Origin: JBHEMK01 sp046262635
Lineage (GTDB): Bacteria; Actinomycetota; Thermoleophilia; Gaiellales; Gaiellaceae
Reading direction: 5' to 3'
NCBI GenBank assembly: GCA_046262635.1
Contig: JBHEMK010000174.1
Coordinates: forward strand, 1 to 25,444
DNA: 25,444 nucleotides
This document shows positions 15,090-23,035 of this stretch, piece by piece (position 1 is the stretch's first letter; each line of letters opens with the position of its first letter). Both the position numbers and the translations under genes were made by a program. The notes beneath the pieces are model-generated. The model was not told the DNA's origin. It saw only the letters and a program-made list of their open reading frames with translations, and searched no databases.

Positions 15090-16445
15090 ATGACGACAGA
15101 GCTTCGCCACATCCCGCTGCCAGAGCCCGAGGTCGCGCTGGAGTCGCCGACGGTCTCCGTCGAGGAGTACGACGCGCGAATGGACGCACTCTACGCGCGC
15201 TGCGACCACGCGTGGGTGGTCGTGTACGGCGACCGCGAGCACGCCGCGAACCTCAGCTTCCTCTGCAACTTCGATCCCCGCTTCGAGGAGGCGCTCCTCG
15301 TGCTCGGTCCCCCTCACCGGCGCGTTCTGCTCGTCGGCAATGAGGGCGTCGATTACGCCTCGAGCACCAGCCCGAACGTCGACGTGATGCTCTGCCAGTC
15401 TTTGAGCCTGCTCGGCCAATCGCGCGACAGCGCGCCACGCCTCGACCGAGGCCTGGCGGACATCGGCATCGGGCCGGGCGACGACGTCGGCGTCGTCGGC
15501 TGGAAATACTTGACTGCCGAGGAGACGGACGATCCGGGTGAGCCGGCCTTCGTGCCCGCTTTCGTCATCGCGGCGCTGAGGCGGCTGACAGGCGAACCGT
15601 TGCGTGATTGCACGCAGGAGCTGATGGACGCCGGCCGCGGCCTGCGCACGCGCAACTCGGCGGCGCAGATCGCATTGTTCGAGTGGGGTGCGACTCGCGC
15701 CGCAGCCGCCGTGATGCGGATCGTCGCGGGGGCCGAGCCGGGGATGACGGAGCTCGAGGCTGCGGGGCGGCTCGGCTACCAAGGCGAGCCCTTGACGTGC
15801 CACCTGATGCTCTCCGGCGGCAAGGGGACCATCGTCGGCCTGCGCAGCCCCACTGCGCGCCTGCTTGAAGCAGGCGACGCGGTCACGACGGCCGTCGGCT
15901 ATACCGGCGGCCTCTGCGCACGCGCCGGACTCCTGAGGCGCGAGCCGGACGATGCGTTCTTCGCGGAGATCGTTGCGCCGTACCACAACGCGATCGCCGC
16001 CTGGTACGCCGCCGTCGGCGTGGGCGTCGAGGGCGGCGCCGTCTGGCATGCGGTCCTTGACGCGCTCGAGTCCGTCCCGTTCCGTCCCGCGCTCAATCCA
16101 GGGCACCTGGTCTCGTTCGAGGAATGGCTGCACTCGCCGATACGCTCCGGCGGCTGCGAGCGGCTTGCGTCGGGAATGGCGTTGCAGTGCGACATCATCC
16201 CGGCGCCGCTTCCACGGGGCCGCGCGCTCAACTGCGAGGACACCGTCGCCCTCGCCGACGAGCAGCTCCGCGGCGAGCTCGCCCGCGACTATGCAGACCT
16301 CTGGCGGCGAATCGAGCGGCGTCGCGCCTTCATGTGCGACGAGCTCGGAATCGAGCTCGGCGAGGACGTGCTTCCGCTCTCGGAATCGGGTGCCTACTTG
16401 CCGCCCTTCTGGCTCGACGAGACGCTCGTCTGCGTGCGCTCCTAG
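15090..16445 (+). CDS. M24-like (creatinase/prolidase fold) protein, probably metal-free
   Basis: This protein of about 451 residues has the two-domain layout of creatinase/Xaa-Pro dipeptidase relatives. The N-terminal domain is creatinase-like (VEEYDARMDALY, VYGDREHAANLSFLCNFDPRFEE). The C-terminal half is pita-bread-like: GMTELEAAGRLGY (219-231), GDAVTTAVGYTGGLCARAG (262-280), NPGHLVSFEEW (337-346), MALQCDIIP and EDTV (383-386). In active M24 metallopeptidases the block at 262-280 supplies two Asp ligands. Here those positions appear as Ala, and the later ligand segments are also altered. It may be a non-metal hydrolase like creatinase, or a binding protein. ATG 15090 is used, and in-frame GTG 15069 is possible. 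Its stop faces the transporter ATPase stop only 16 bases away. Confidence 0.78.
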   Translation: MTTELRHIPLPEPEVALESPTVSVEEYDARMDALYARCDHAWVVVYGDREHAANLSFLCNFDPRFEEALLVLGPPHRRVLLVGNEGVDYASSTSPNVDVMLCQSLSLLGQSRDSAPRLDRGLADIGIGPGDDVGVVGWKYLTAEETDDPGEPAFVPAFVIAALRRLTGEPLRDCTQELMDAGRGLRTRNSAAQIALFEWGATRAAAAVMRIVAGAEPGMTELEAAGRLGYQGEPLTCHLMLSGGKGTIVGLRSPTARLLEAGDAVTTAVGYTGGLCARAGLLRREPDDAFFAEIVAPYHNAIAAWYAAVGVGVEGGAVWHAVLDALESVPFRPALNPGHLVSFEEWLHSPIRSGGCERLASGMALQCDIIPAPLPRGRALNCEDTVALADEQLRGELARDYADLWRRIERRRAFMCDELGIELGEDVLPLSESGAYLPPFWLDETLVCVRS

Positions 16446-16461
16446 GACCGACGCAGGAGTT

Positions 16462-18516
16462 TCAGGCCAGCTCCTCCTGGCGCACCTCGATGCGCACGGG
16501 CACCTCGTGCTGCAGTACGCGCAACTGCTCGATCGGGATGTGGCACCGCATCATGTGCTCCTCCTCGGCCTCGATCAGCGGTGGCTCCTCCTCTTCGCAG
16601 ATCCGGCCGATCTTGCGCGGGCAGCGCGTGTGGAACACGCACCCGGAGGGAGGTTCCGCCGCGCTCGGGATGTCGCCCACGAGGCGGATGCGCTCGCGCG
16701 GTGTCCCGTCGATCGTCGGAACCGCCGAGAGCAGCGCTTCGGTATACGGATGATGCGGGCCCTTGAAGACCGCCTCGGCGCTGCCGAGCTGCATGAGCCG
16801 ACCGAGATAGAGGACCGCGATCCGGTCCGAGATGTAGCGCACGACGCCGAGATCATGCGAGATGAAGAGGAAGGCGACGCCGCGCTCGGCTTGCAACTCG
16901 ACGAGCAGGTTCAGAATCGCCGCCTGCACCGAGACATCGAGCGCCGAAGTCGGCTCGTCGCAGATGACGAGCGAAGGCTCCCCGGCGAACGCGCGCGCGA
17001 TCGCCACACGTTGCTTCAACCCGCCCGACAGCTGCACCGGCTTCTGCGTCAACGTCCGCTCCGAGAGCCGCACTCGGTCGGCGAGCTCGAGGACGCACTT
17101 CTCGGCCTCTGGGCCGCGAACACCGGCGAGCTTCTTCAACGAACGCAGCAGGATCCGCCAGACCGAGTGCCGACGGTTGAGAGCGGAGTCGGGGTTCTGA
17201 AAGACGATCTGGAGCGCACGCAGATCGTCCTGCGAGCGCTTTGTGAACCGCGGCGCCAGCTGCCGCCCGCGGAGCTCGATTGCGCCGCTCGTCGGCGCGA
17301 CGATCCCGAGGATCGCGCGCGCGAGCGTCGTCTTGCCGCTACCGGACTCGCCAACGAGGCCGAGCGTCTCGCCGGGCCAGATCGAGCCCGCGACGCCCGC
17401 GAGCGCCTGCACGTCGTGCCCTGCCTGCTTGAAGAACTTCCCCACGTCCTCGAAACGGATGAGCGGCGCGGCGCTTCGGTCGATGCCCGGCAGCGTCATG
17501 TCCTCGGCCAGCAGGCGCGGAAGCTCAGGCGCGACAGCGTGGTACCAGCAGCGCGAGATGTGGTCGCCGTTCACGGCGATGAGCGGCGGCTCCTCCTCGA
17601 CGCACTTCGCCGTCGCGAGCGCGCAACGGTCACCGAAGACGCAGCCGGGCAGCTCTGCGCCGAGCTGCGGCAGGAACCCCGGAATCGTGTCGAGTCGCCC
17701 GTGATCCTTGCGGGCGCCGCCGCGCGGGATGCAGCGCAGCAGCCCGACGGTGTAGGGATGTCGCGGATCGTTCAGGACCGTCGCGACCGGCCCTTCCTCG
17801 ACGAGGCGACCGGCGTACAGCACGCCGACGCGCTTGCACATCTTCGCGATCACCCCGAGGTTGTGGCTGATGAAGAGGACAGAGGTTTGCAGCTCCGCTT
17901 GTAACTGCGAGACGAGATCCAGCACCTCCGCCTCCACCGTCGCGTCGAGCCCTGTCGTCGGCTCATCGAGGATCAGAAGCGACGGGTCCTTGGCGAGCGC
18001 CATCGCGATGATCGCGCGCTGCTGCATCCCACCCGAGAGCTGGTGCGGATATCTGTTCATGACGGACAATGGATCCGCGATCTGGACACGCCGCAGGGCC
18101 TCGACCGCTCGTTCGTGGACCTCGCGACGCGCGAATCCCCGCGCGAAAAAGGACTCGCGCACCTGCACACCCACCTTCAGCGAGGGATTCAGCGAGGCGC
18201 CTGGGTTCTGGTACACCATCGCGACGTCGTTCGCACGCAAACGCCGCAGCCCACTTGCGTTGAGCGCGAGCACGTCCTTGCCGGCGATGCGGATCTCGCC
18301 CGAGCGGACGCGGCCGTTACGCGGGAGGTAGCGCACGGCGGCGAGCGCCGCGGTCGACTTCCCGCAACCCGACTCGCCGACGAGACCGAATGACTCGCCG
18401 CGCGCAACAGTCAGGTCCACGCCCCGCAGCACCTGCCGGTCCTTACCACGGACGCGGTACGCAACGTCGAGCTCGGCGAACTCGAGCGCGGGGGAGAGCG
18501 TCTCAGCCGCGCTCAT
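16462..18516 (-). CDS. Fused peptide ABC transporter ATP-binding protein (DppD-DppF type)
   Basis: This single 684-residue protein carries both ATPase halves of a dipeptide/oligopeptide importer. NBD1 has Walker A GESGCGKS (48-55), LSGGMQQR (160-167), LLILDEPTTGLD (180-191) and switch ISHN. NBD2 has GESGSGKT (389-396), LSGGLKQR (496-503) and VICDEPTSALD (517-527). Each NBD is followed by the oligopeptide-ATPase C-terminal region with its cysteines: GCVFGDRC...C and GCVFHTRC...C. Most species encode these halves as two genes, so this is a fusion, though such fusions are known. ATG 18516 overlaps the permease C stop (ATGA). It is the last gene of the transporter operon. Confidence 0.95.
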   Translation of the reverse strand: MSAAETLSPALEFAELDVAYRVRGKDRQVLRGVDLTVARGESFGLVGESGCGKSTAALAAVRYLPRNGRVRSGEIRIAGKDVLALNASGLRRLRANDVAMVYQNPGASLNPSLKVGVQVRESFFARGFARREVHERAVEALRRVQIADPLSVMNRYPHQLSGGMQQRAIIAMALAKDPSLLILDEPTTGLDATVEAEVLDLVSQLQAELQTSVLFISHNLGVIAKMCKRVGVLYAGRLVEEGPVATVLNDPRHPYTVGLLRCIPRGGARKDHGRLDTIPGFLPQLGAELPGCVFGDRCALATAKCVEEEPPLIAVNGDHISRCWYHAVAPELPRLLAEDMTLPGIDRSAAPLIRFEDVGKFFKQAGHDVQALAGVAGSIWPGETLGLVGESGSGKTTLARAILGIVAPTSGAIELRGRQLAPRFTKRSQDDLRALQIVFQNPDSALNRRHSVWRILLRSLKKLAGVRGPEAEKCVLELADRVRLSERTLTQKPVQLSGGLKQRVAIARAFAGEPSLVICDEPTSALDVSVQAAILNLLVELQAERGVAFLFISHDLGVVRYISDRIAVLYLGRLMQLGSAEAVFKGPHHPYTEALLSAVPTIDGTPRERIRLVGDIPSAAEPPSGCVFHTRCPRKIGRICEEEEPPLIEAEEEHMMRCHIPIEQLRVLQHEVPVRIEVRQEELA

Positions 18517-19394
18517 CGCTCATAGACCTCGCGGACGCCGTCGGCAACGAGATTGACTGCAATCACGAGCGATGCGATCGCGAGAGCCGGGAAAAGCGTC
18601 GCCCACCAGTACGGATCGATCGCGGAGTAGTACTCGAACACCTGCACCGCCCAATCCGGCGAAGGCGGCTGCAGGCCAAGCCCGATGAACGTCAGACCGG
18701 CGACAGCGAAGATCGCGTAGCCGAGCCGAACGGTGAACTCGACGACGATCGGCGGCATGACGTTGGGGAGGATCTCCTTGAACATCACGTAAACGGCGTT
18801 CTCACCGCGCAATTGGGCCGCCTGGACGTAGTCGAGCTCGCTCTCGGCGAGCACAGCGGCTCGGACGGTGCGCGCGACCAGCGGGGCAAAGACGAACCCG
18901 ATCAGCAGTGTCACGATGAATGCCGATCGGCTGCCGAGCGACGTAATCACGACGACGCCGGTGACGATCACGGGCAGGACCAGAACGGCGTCGATCACCC
19001 GGCTGGCGACGTCGTCGACGAGGCCGCGGAAGTAGCCGATCGCCAGCCCGATCGCAGTCCCGATCAGCGTTCCGAGCAGCGTCGCTGCCGGCGCAACGAG
19101 CAGAATGTCGCGCGACCCGGCGAGCACGCGCGAGAAAACGTCGCGGCCGAGCCGGTCGGTGCCGAACAGGTGGTGCCACGACGGGCTGGCGAGGACCTTT
19201 GGCGACTGGCCGAAGATCGGGTCGTACGGCGTGATCCGCCCGCCAAAGATCGCGCAGGTGACCCAGAAAGCGAGGATCAGGAGCCCGACCAGCACCGTCG
19301 GCGTACGCAGGAGCAGCCGCAGCCGCTCCGAACGCGCTGTCCGCGCCTCGCTGCGCGTCGGGGCCTGCGGGATCGCGGACTTGGCGGCGCTCAT
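18513..19394 (-). CDS. Peptide-type ABC transporter permease C
   Basis: This is an inner-membrane channel subunit of the DppC/OppC family, 293 residues. A cytoplasmic N-terminus (about 30 residues) is followed by a first helix TVLVGLLILAFWVTCAIFG. The family motif GTDRLGRDVFSRVLAGSR lies just before the permease domain. The EAA-type coupling loop is LAESELDYVQAAQLRGEN. The end matches the family (NLVADGVREVYE). The gene overlaps its neighbours by four bases on both sides, which indicates one transcript with permease B and the ATPase. DppC-type permeases also occur in some oligosaccharide importers, so peptide specificity is not proven. Confidence 0.94.
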   Translation of the reverse strand: MSAAKSAIPQAPTRSEARTARSERLRLLLRTPTVLVGLLILAFWVTCAIFGGRITPYDPIFGQSPKVLASPSWHHLFGTDRLGRDVFSRVLAGSRDILLVAPAATLLGTLIGTAIGLAIGYFRGLVDDVASRVIDAVLVLPVIVTGVVVITSLGSRSAFIVTLLIGFVFAPLVARTVRAAVLAESELDYVQAAQLRGENAVYVMFKEILPNVMPPIVVEFTVRLGYAIFAVAGLTFIGLGLQPPSPDWAVQVFEYYSAIDPYWWATLFPALAIASLVIAVNLVADGVREVYER

Positions 19395-20347
19395 TCCGCA
19401 ACCGCGCCCAAGCGGATGCGCGGATTGAGGAAGCCGTAAATGATGTCAGCGACGAGGGTGACGATGAGCACCACGATCCCGAGCGTGAGCACCGCCGACG
19501 TCAGCACGGTGAAGTCCTTCTGCTGCGCGGCGAGGTAGATCTGCTGCCCGATGCCCTCGTAGTTGAAGAGGCCCTCGACGATGAGCAGGCCGCCGACCAT
19601 GTAGCTGGTCTGCGTGGCGACGACGGCGATCGTCGGCAGCAACGCGTTCCGCAAGACGTGCCGCCGAATGACAACCCACGTCGGCAGTCCCTTCAGGTAC
19701 GCGGCGCGGGTGTAGTCGGCGTCGGCGGCTTCGATCACACCTGCGCGAGTGATGCGCGAGATGTATCCGAAGAGGACGAGAGCCAGGCACATCGACGGCA
19801 GGAACAGGTGACGGATCTGCGTTAGCGGTCCGGCACCGGGATCGGACTGTGCCGTGACCGGGAACAGGGGCAGCCAGATCACGAACACGAGGATGAGGAT
19901 GATGCCGGTCACGAACTCCGGCATCGCGGACATCGAGAGCCCGAAGATCGTAATCGTGCGGTCGGTGCCGCTGTCGGCACGGAGACCCGCCACGATCCCG
20001 CCGAGGATGCTGAGCGGCACGACGATGACGAACGCGAACGCGGCAAGCTTGAGAGAGTTGACGAGCGCAGGATGGAGGATCGACCAGACGGGCACCTGCG
20101 TAGCAAGCGATTTGCCGAGGTCGCCGTGGACGAACCCCTTCATGTAGTCGAGGTATTGGACCACAGCCGGACGGTCGACACCGATCTCGTGGTTCATCGC
20201 ATCGACAGAGTCCTGCGTTGCGAACTGCCCCAGCACGGCCCGCGCGACGTTACCCGGGAGCAGCTGCGAAAGCGCGAAGACGATGACGCTGAGCAGGAAC
20301 AGCGTGATGATGCCAAGAGCGATCCGTTTCAGGATGTAGCGGAGCAT
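19391..20347 (-). CDS. Peptide-type ABC transporter permease B
   Basis: This is an inner-membrane channel subunit of the DppB/OppB family, 318 residues. The N-terminus MLRYILKRIALGIITLFLLS and the following LSQLLPGNVA are typical, as are DLGKSLATQVPVW and the coupling loop EAADADYTRAAYLKGLPTWVVIRRHVLRNAL (partly shown). The terminal segment YGFLNPRIRLG is a family hallmark. About six membrane helices are evident. It lies 78 bases downstream of the binding-protein stop and its end overlaps permease C by four bases. It forms the channel with permease C. Confidence 0.94.
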   Translation of the reverse strand: MLRYILKRIALGIITLFLLSVIVFALSQLLPGNVARAVLGQFATQDSVDAMNHEIGVDRPAVVQYLDYMKGFVHGDLGKSLATQVPVWSILHPALVNSLKLAAFAFVIVVPLSILGGIVAGLRADSGTDRTITIFGLSMSAMPEFVTGIILILVFVIWLPLFPVTAQSDPGAGPLTQIRHLFLPSMCLALVLFGYISRITRAGVIEAADADYTRAAYLKGLPTWVVIRRHVLRNALLPTIAVVATQTSYMVGGLLIVEGLFNYEGIGQQIYLAAQQKDFTVLTSAVLTLGIVVLIVTLVADIIYGFLNPRIRLGAVAE

Positions 20348-20425
20348 CGAGGCGCTGGGTCGGAGGTGCGACTCGGCATCCTCATGGGGCGCCGGGTCGC
20401 GATGACTTGCCGCTACCTGACCGGC

Positions 20426-22105
20426 CTAGACGAAGTGGGTGTGTTGCAGTAGGACGTGGCTGAGCCCTGCGGGCTGGTAGCCCCTGATTTTCGCGTTGGT
20501 CGGGAAGATCGCAGAGAAGTGGTAGGCGATCACGGTTGGCGTGTCCCGGAGCAGGATCCCCGAGATCTGCTTCGAGTACTTACGCTGCGTCTTGATGTCC
20601 ACGGCCGCCAGGTACGACGTGATCGCCGAATCGAGCTGCGGGTTCTTGTAGTGCGGTGCGTTCCAAATACCGTCTGACGCGAACGCGGCCGTCAGATAGA
20701 CGTTCGGCACCGGTCGAGCACCCCACTCGGTGATCGTAGCCGGCTTGTTGAGCCACGGCGTCGTGTTCTGGTAATCGGCTCCGCCGCCGTAGTACTCGGC
20801 GTCCGACTGCAACTCGATGCCGATGTTCATCCCGGCCTCCCGGCCATACCGCTGGATCGCGGCGGCGTAGTCCGGAATCTCCTGCAGGCGGTGCGTCGTG
20901 ATCGTGAAGCTCAAGTTCTGCTGGCCTGCGGCGGCAAGAAGCGCCTTCGCCAGTGACGTTTTCTGCTTGCGCTGCTGCACCGAGCGATCGGAGGACGGAT
21001 AGCCCTTCCAGAACGGCGTGTCGTTGCCGACCGTCCCCCCGCCGCCGAGCAGACCGGCAATGATCTCCGGCCTGTTCAGCGTGAGTGCGACGGCGCGGCG
21101 GACGCGGGGATCCTTCAGCGCCGGGTTGTCGACGCGCATCGTGAACTCGCGGTGCGCCGGTCCGTTCTGGTGGAGAATCTGGAAGCGCTTGTCGTGTAGG
21201 AAAGGCTGCGCCTCCAGCGTCGAGATCGCGCCGACGATGTCGAGCTGTCCCGCGCGAAGCGCGAGAGCCTGCGCCGTCGAGGTCTCGTACGTCGTCACCT
21301 TGACGCCGTCGAGCGCCGGCACACCGCCCCAATACGCGGGATGGCGGACGAAGTTGTACTCACGTTTATCGCTGGAGCCGTGCAGCTTGTACGGACCGGT
21401 GCTGATCATCCCTCGCTGTACCCAATCGTCCTTCGGTATCGATCGCGGGACGATGATCGTCTGGTAGGCCGCCTCGGATACAAGGTAAGGGAATGCGCCC
21501 GTTGGTGCCTCGAGGTGGAACTGGACGGTGTACCTGCCCTTCTTGACCACGCCGTCGGGGCTCAGCACGCCCTTGAAGTTCGACAGCGCCTGCGACTGCT
21601 TGTCGCCGGTGTAGAGCTTGAAGTTGGCAACGACATCGTCGGCCGTCATCTCCTGGCCATTGTGGAACTTGACGCCCTTGCGGAGCTGGAACGTCCAAAC
21701 AGTCGCATCGCCGTTGGCCTTCCAGCTCTTGGCGAGCAGCGGCCTGAGCCGGAGCTTGTTGTCGGTCAGTGTCAGGAACTCGCCCGGGATCGCGGCCACC
21801 GCGAGCGAGCCGGCCTCCGCGAGCTTGTAGGGCTCGAGCGAGCCGCCCCACTTGGCCACGCCGACGCGGACGATGCCGCCCTTCTTTCGCGCGACGAGCT
21901 GGGCGCTCGGCGCCGCCACGGCTTCGCCTGCGAGCCCGAGCGCACTCGACATCGCCGTGATAGAGAGGCCGAACATCGCCCCCCGCCGCAGGAACTCGGA
22001 GCGGTCGATCTCGCCCGAGACAATTTCGTCGATCAGGTTGTTCTCGATCGACGTCGCCTCGTTTCGACGAAACTCCTCGAGAAACCGCCGTTCGTCGCGA
22101 TTCAT
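20426..22105 (-). CDS. Peptide-type ABC transporter substrate-binding protein
   Basis: This is an extracytoplasmic receptor of the SBP_bac_5 family (DppA/OppA/nickel-binding type), 559 residues. A long hydrophilic N-terminus precedes a twin-arginine-like export signal, DRSEFLRRGAMFGLS (35-49), and a hydrophobic stretch ending AVAA, so Tat export is likely. No lipobox cysteine is present. Family features include WTFQLRKGVKFHNGQEMTADDVVANF and DPRVRRAVALTLNRPEII. ATG 22105 is chosen because an AAGGGAG site (22113-22119) precedes it by 7 bases. The frame is open to 22258, but that part lacks coding character and overlaps the promoter. The ligand is unknown: peptides by family, other compounds are possible. 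Confidence 0.93.
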   Translation of the reverse strand: MNRDERRFLEEFRRNEATSIENNLIDEIVSGEIDRSEFLRRGAMFGLSITAMSSALGLAGEAVAAPSAQLVARKKGGIVRVGVAKWGGSLEPYKLAEAGSLAVAAIPGEFLTLTDNKLRLRPLLAKSWKANGDATVWTFQLRKGVKFHNGQEMTADDVVANFKLYTGDKQSQALSNFKGVLSPDGVVKKGRYTVQFHLEAPTGAFPYLVSEAAYQTIIVPRSIPKDDWVQRGMISTGPYKLHGSSDKREYNFVRHPAYWGGVPALDGVKVTTYETSTAQALALRAGQLDIVGAISTLEAQPFLHDKRFQILHQNGPAHREFTMRVDNPALKDPRVRRAVALTLNRPEIIAGLLGGGGTVGNDTPFWKGYPSSDRSVQQRKQKTSLAKALLAAAGQQNLSFTITTHRLQEIPDYAAAIQRYGREAGMNIGIELQSDAEYYGGGADYQNTTPWLNKPATITEWGARPVPNVYLTAAFASDGIWNAPHYKNPQLDSAITSYLAAVDIKTQRKYSKQISGILLRDTPTVIAYHFSAIFPTNAKIRGYQPAGLSHVLLQHTHFV

Positions 22106-22112
22106 ACGACTG

Positions 22113-22119
22113 CTCCCTT
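22113..22119 (-). promoter_or_regulatory. Ribosome binding site of the peptide-binding protein
   Basis: AAGGGAG on the - strand lies 7 bases before ATG 22105 and decides that start over the 51-codon-longer open frame. Confidence 0.65.
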
Positions 22120-22217
22120 CCCTACTCGGTTGGATGCGTCGAAGATTCGCCCGAGGGGTGGTGCTGGCAACTCGTCTAGCCGCCCCGCAGAGCCCGATCC
22201 GGTGATCCCGGAAGCCC

Positions 22218-22246
22218 CTTCTACTACCGGATGCGGCATAAGTCAA
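22218..22246 (-). promoter_or_regulatory. Candidate promoter of the peptide transporter operon
   Basis: On the - strand TTGACT (22246-22241) and TAGAAG (22223-22218) are separated by 17 bases, matching 5 of 6 and 4 of 6 consensus positions. The predicted transcript would begin near 22211, giving a leader of about 105 bases before the binding-protein start. The site separates this operon from the regulator gene upstream. Confidence 0.5.
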
Positions 22247-22261
22247 GGGATCTGCCAAAGC

Positions 22262-22280
22262 TGGTCAAGTCGATTGGCCA
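22262..22280. promoter_or_regulatory. Imperfect inverted repeat, candidate operator
   Basis: TGGTCAA and TTGGCCA form arms matching at 6 of 7 positions around a 5-base spacer. The repeat lies 16 bases upstream of the -35 box of the peptide transporter promoter and just after the FCD regulator stop. Size and arm spacing suit a GntR-family dimer. Assignment to that regulator is inference. Confidence 0.35.
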
Positions 22281-22294
22281 CCGAGGAAGCCTGC

Positions 22295-23035
22295 TCAGCG
22301 CCGGGACAGCAGGAACTCCGGCACGCGACGCAGCCGGACGCGGCCGGTCTCGTCCTCCCAGATCCGCTCCAAGTAGCTGAGATGCTCATCCATCGCCGTC
22401 TCGATCTGTTCGGGATCGCCGCTCATGATCGCGCGCAGCGTCTGCTCATGGATCGCCACCTCCAGGGCGGGGTCGTCCGGCCCGCGCGGTGTCATGTCGC
22501 GCGCGATCTCGAGCCGCTGCAACAGGAGGTGCATCATAGAGGCGATCGTCGAGTTCCGGGTCGCACGAGCGATCAAGAGATGGAAGCGGTGGTCGAGCTG
22601 CAGCATCCGGTTGCGATCCGCAAGAGCCTCGCGCTGCTGGTCGATCGTCTTCTGCAGCGCGTCGAAGTCGTCATCGGTCGCGTACAGCGCCGCCAGTCGC
22701 GCGACCCGCGGCTCGATCAGACGCCGAGCCTCGAGCACGCCGGCGACCTCGTTCAGACGCAGGGCCGCGCCAAGCTCCAGCAGTTCGCGCGGGATCAGCT
22801 CCGAGCGCACGAACATTCCCCCACCCGGACCGCGTCTGACCTCGACGACGCCGGCGTCGGCAAGCACACGGATCGCCTCCCTGAGCGTCGGCCGGCTGAT
22901 TTGCATCTGGGTCGCCAGCGCGCGCTCCGAGGCGAGCCGGTCGCCGGCGCGTAGATCACCGGCCCGGATTGCGCCGACGATCTGCTCGAGTGCCTCCTCG
23001 AACGTGCGTCGCGTTGTTACCGGTTTGAACATCAT
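22295..23035 (-). CDS. GntR family transcriptional regulator, FCD subfamily (FadR-like)
   Basis: This is a 246-residue transcription factor. The N-terminal winged helix-turn-helix (about 8-76) shows LASERALATQMQISRPTLREAIRVLADAGVVEVRRGPGGG (partly listed: SERALA, SRPTLREAIRVL, GPGGGMFV). The all-helical FCD effector domain follows, with metal-ligand-like residues in LDHRFHLLIARATRNS (Asp148, His152), IHEQTLRAIMSGD and DEHLSYLERIW. Members usually bind organic or sugar acids, often with a metal ion. ATG 23035 overlaps the stop of the aldo/keto reductase gene (TGATG), so the two are co-transcribed. It sits immediately upstream of the peptide transporter operon and is its likely regulator (inference). 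The frame is open further upstream, but only as shadow of the reductase. Confidence 0.92.
   Translation of the reverse strand: MMFKPVTTRRTFEEALEQIVGAIRAGDLRAGDRLASERALATQMQISRPTLREAIRVLADAGVVEVRRGPGGGMFVRSELIPRELLELGAALRLNEVAGVLEARRLIEPRVARLAALYATDDDFDALQKTIDQQREALADRNRMLQLDHRFHLLIARATRNSTIASMMHLLLQRLEIARDMTPRGPDDPALEVAIHEQTLRAIMSGDPEQIETAMDEHLSYLERIWEDETGRVRLRRVPEFLLSRR

Noticed and set aside
16451..16480. CAGGAG...CTCCTG inverted repeat between the convergent M24-like and ATPase genes
   Set aside because: It has short arms, a long loop and no T tract, and half lies in the ATPase coding end. It is not good enough to call a terminator.
15952..17904. 650-codon + strand open frame antisense to the fused ATPase
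   Set aside because: The opposite strand encodes all ABC motifs. The antisense product is low-complexity Arg/Leu/Asp-rich sequence with no family features.
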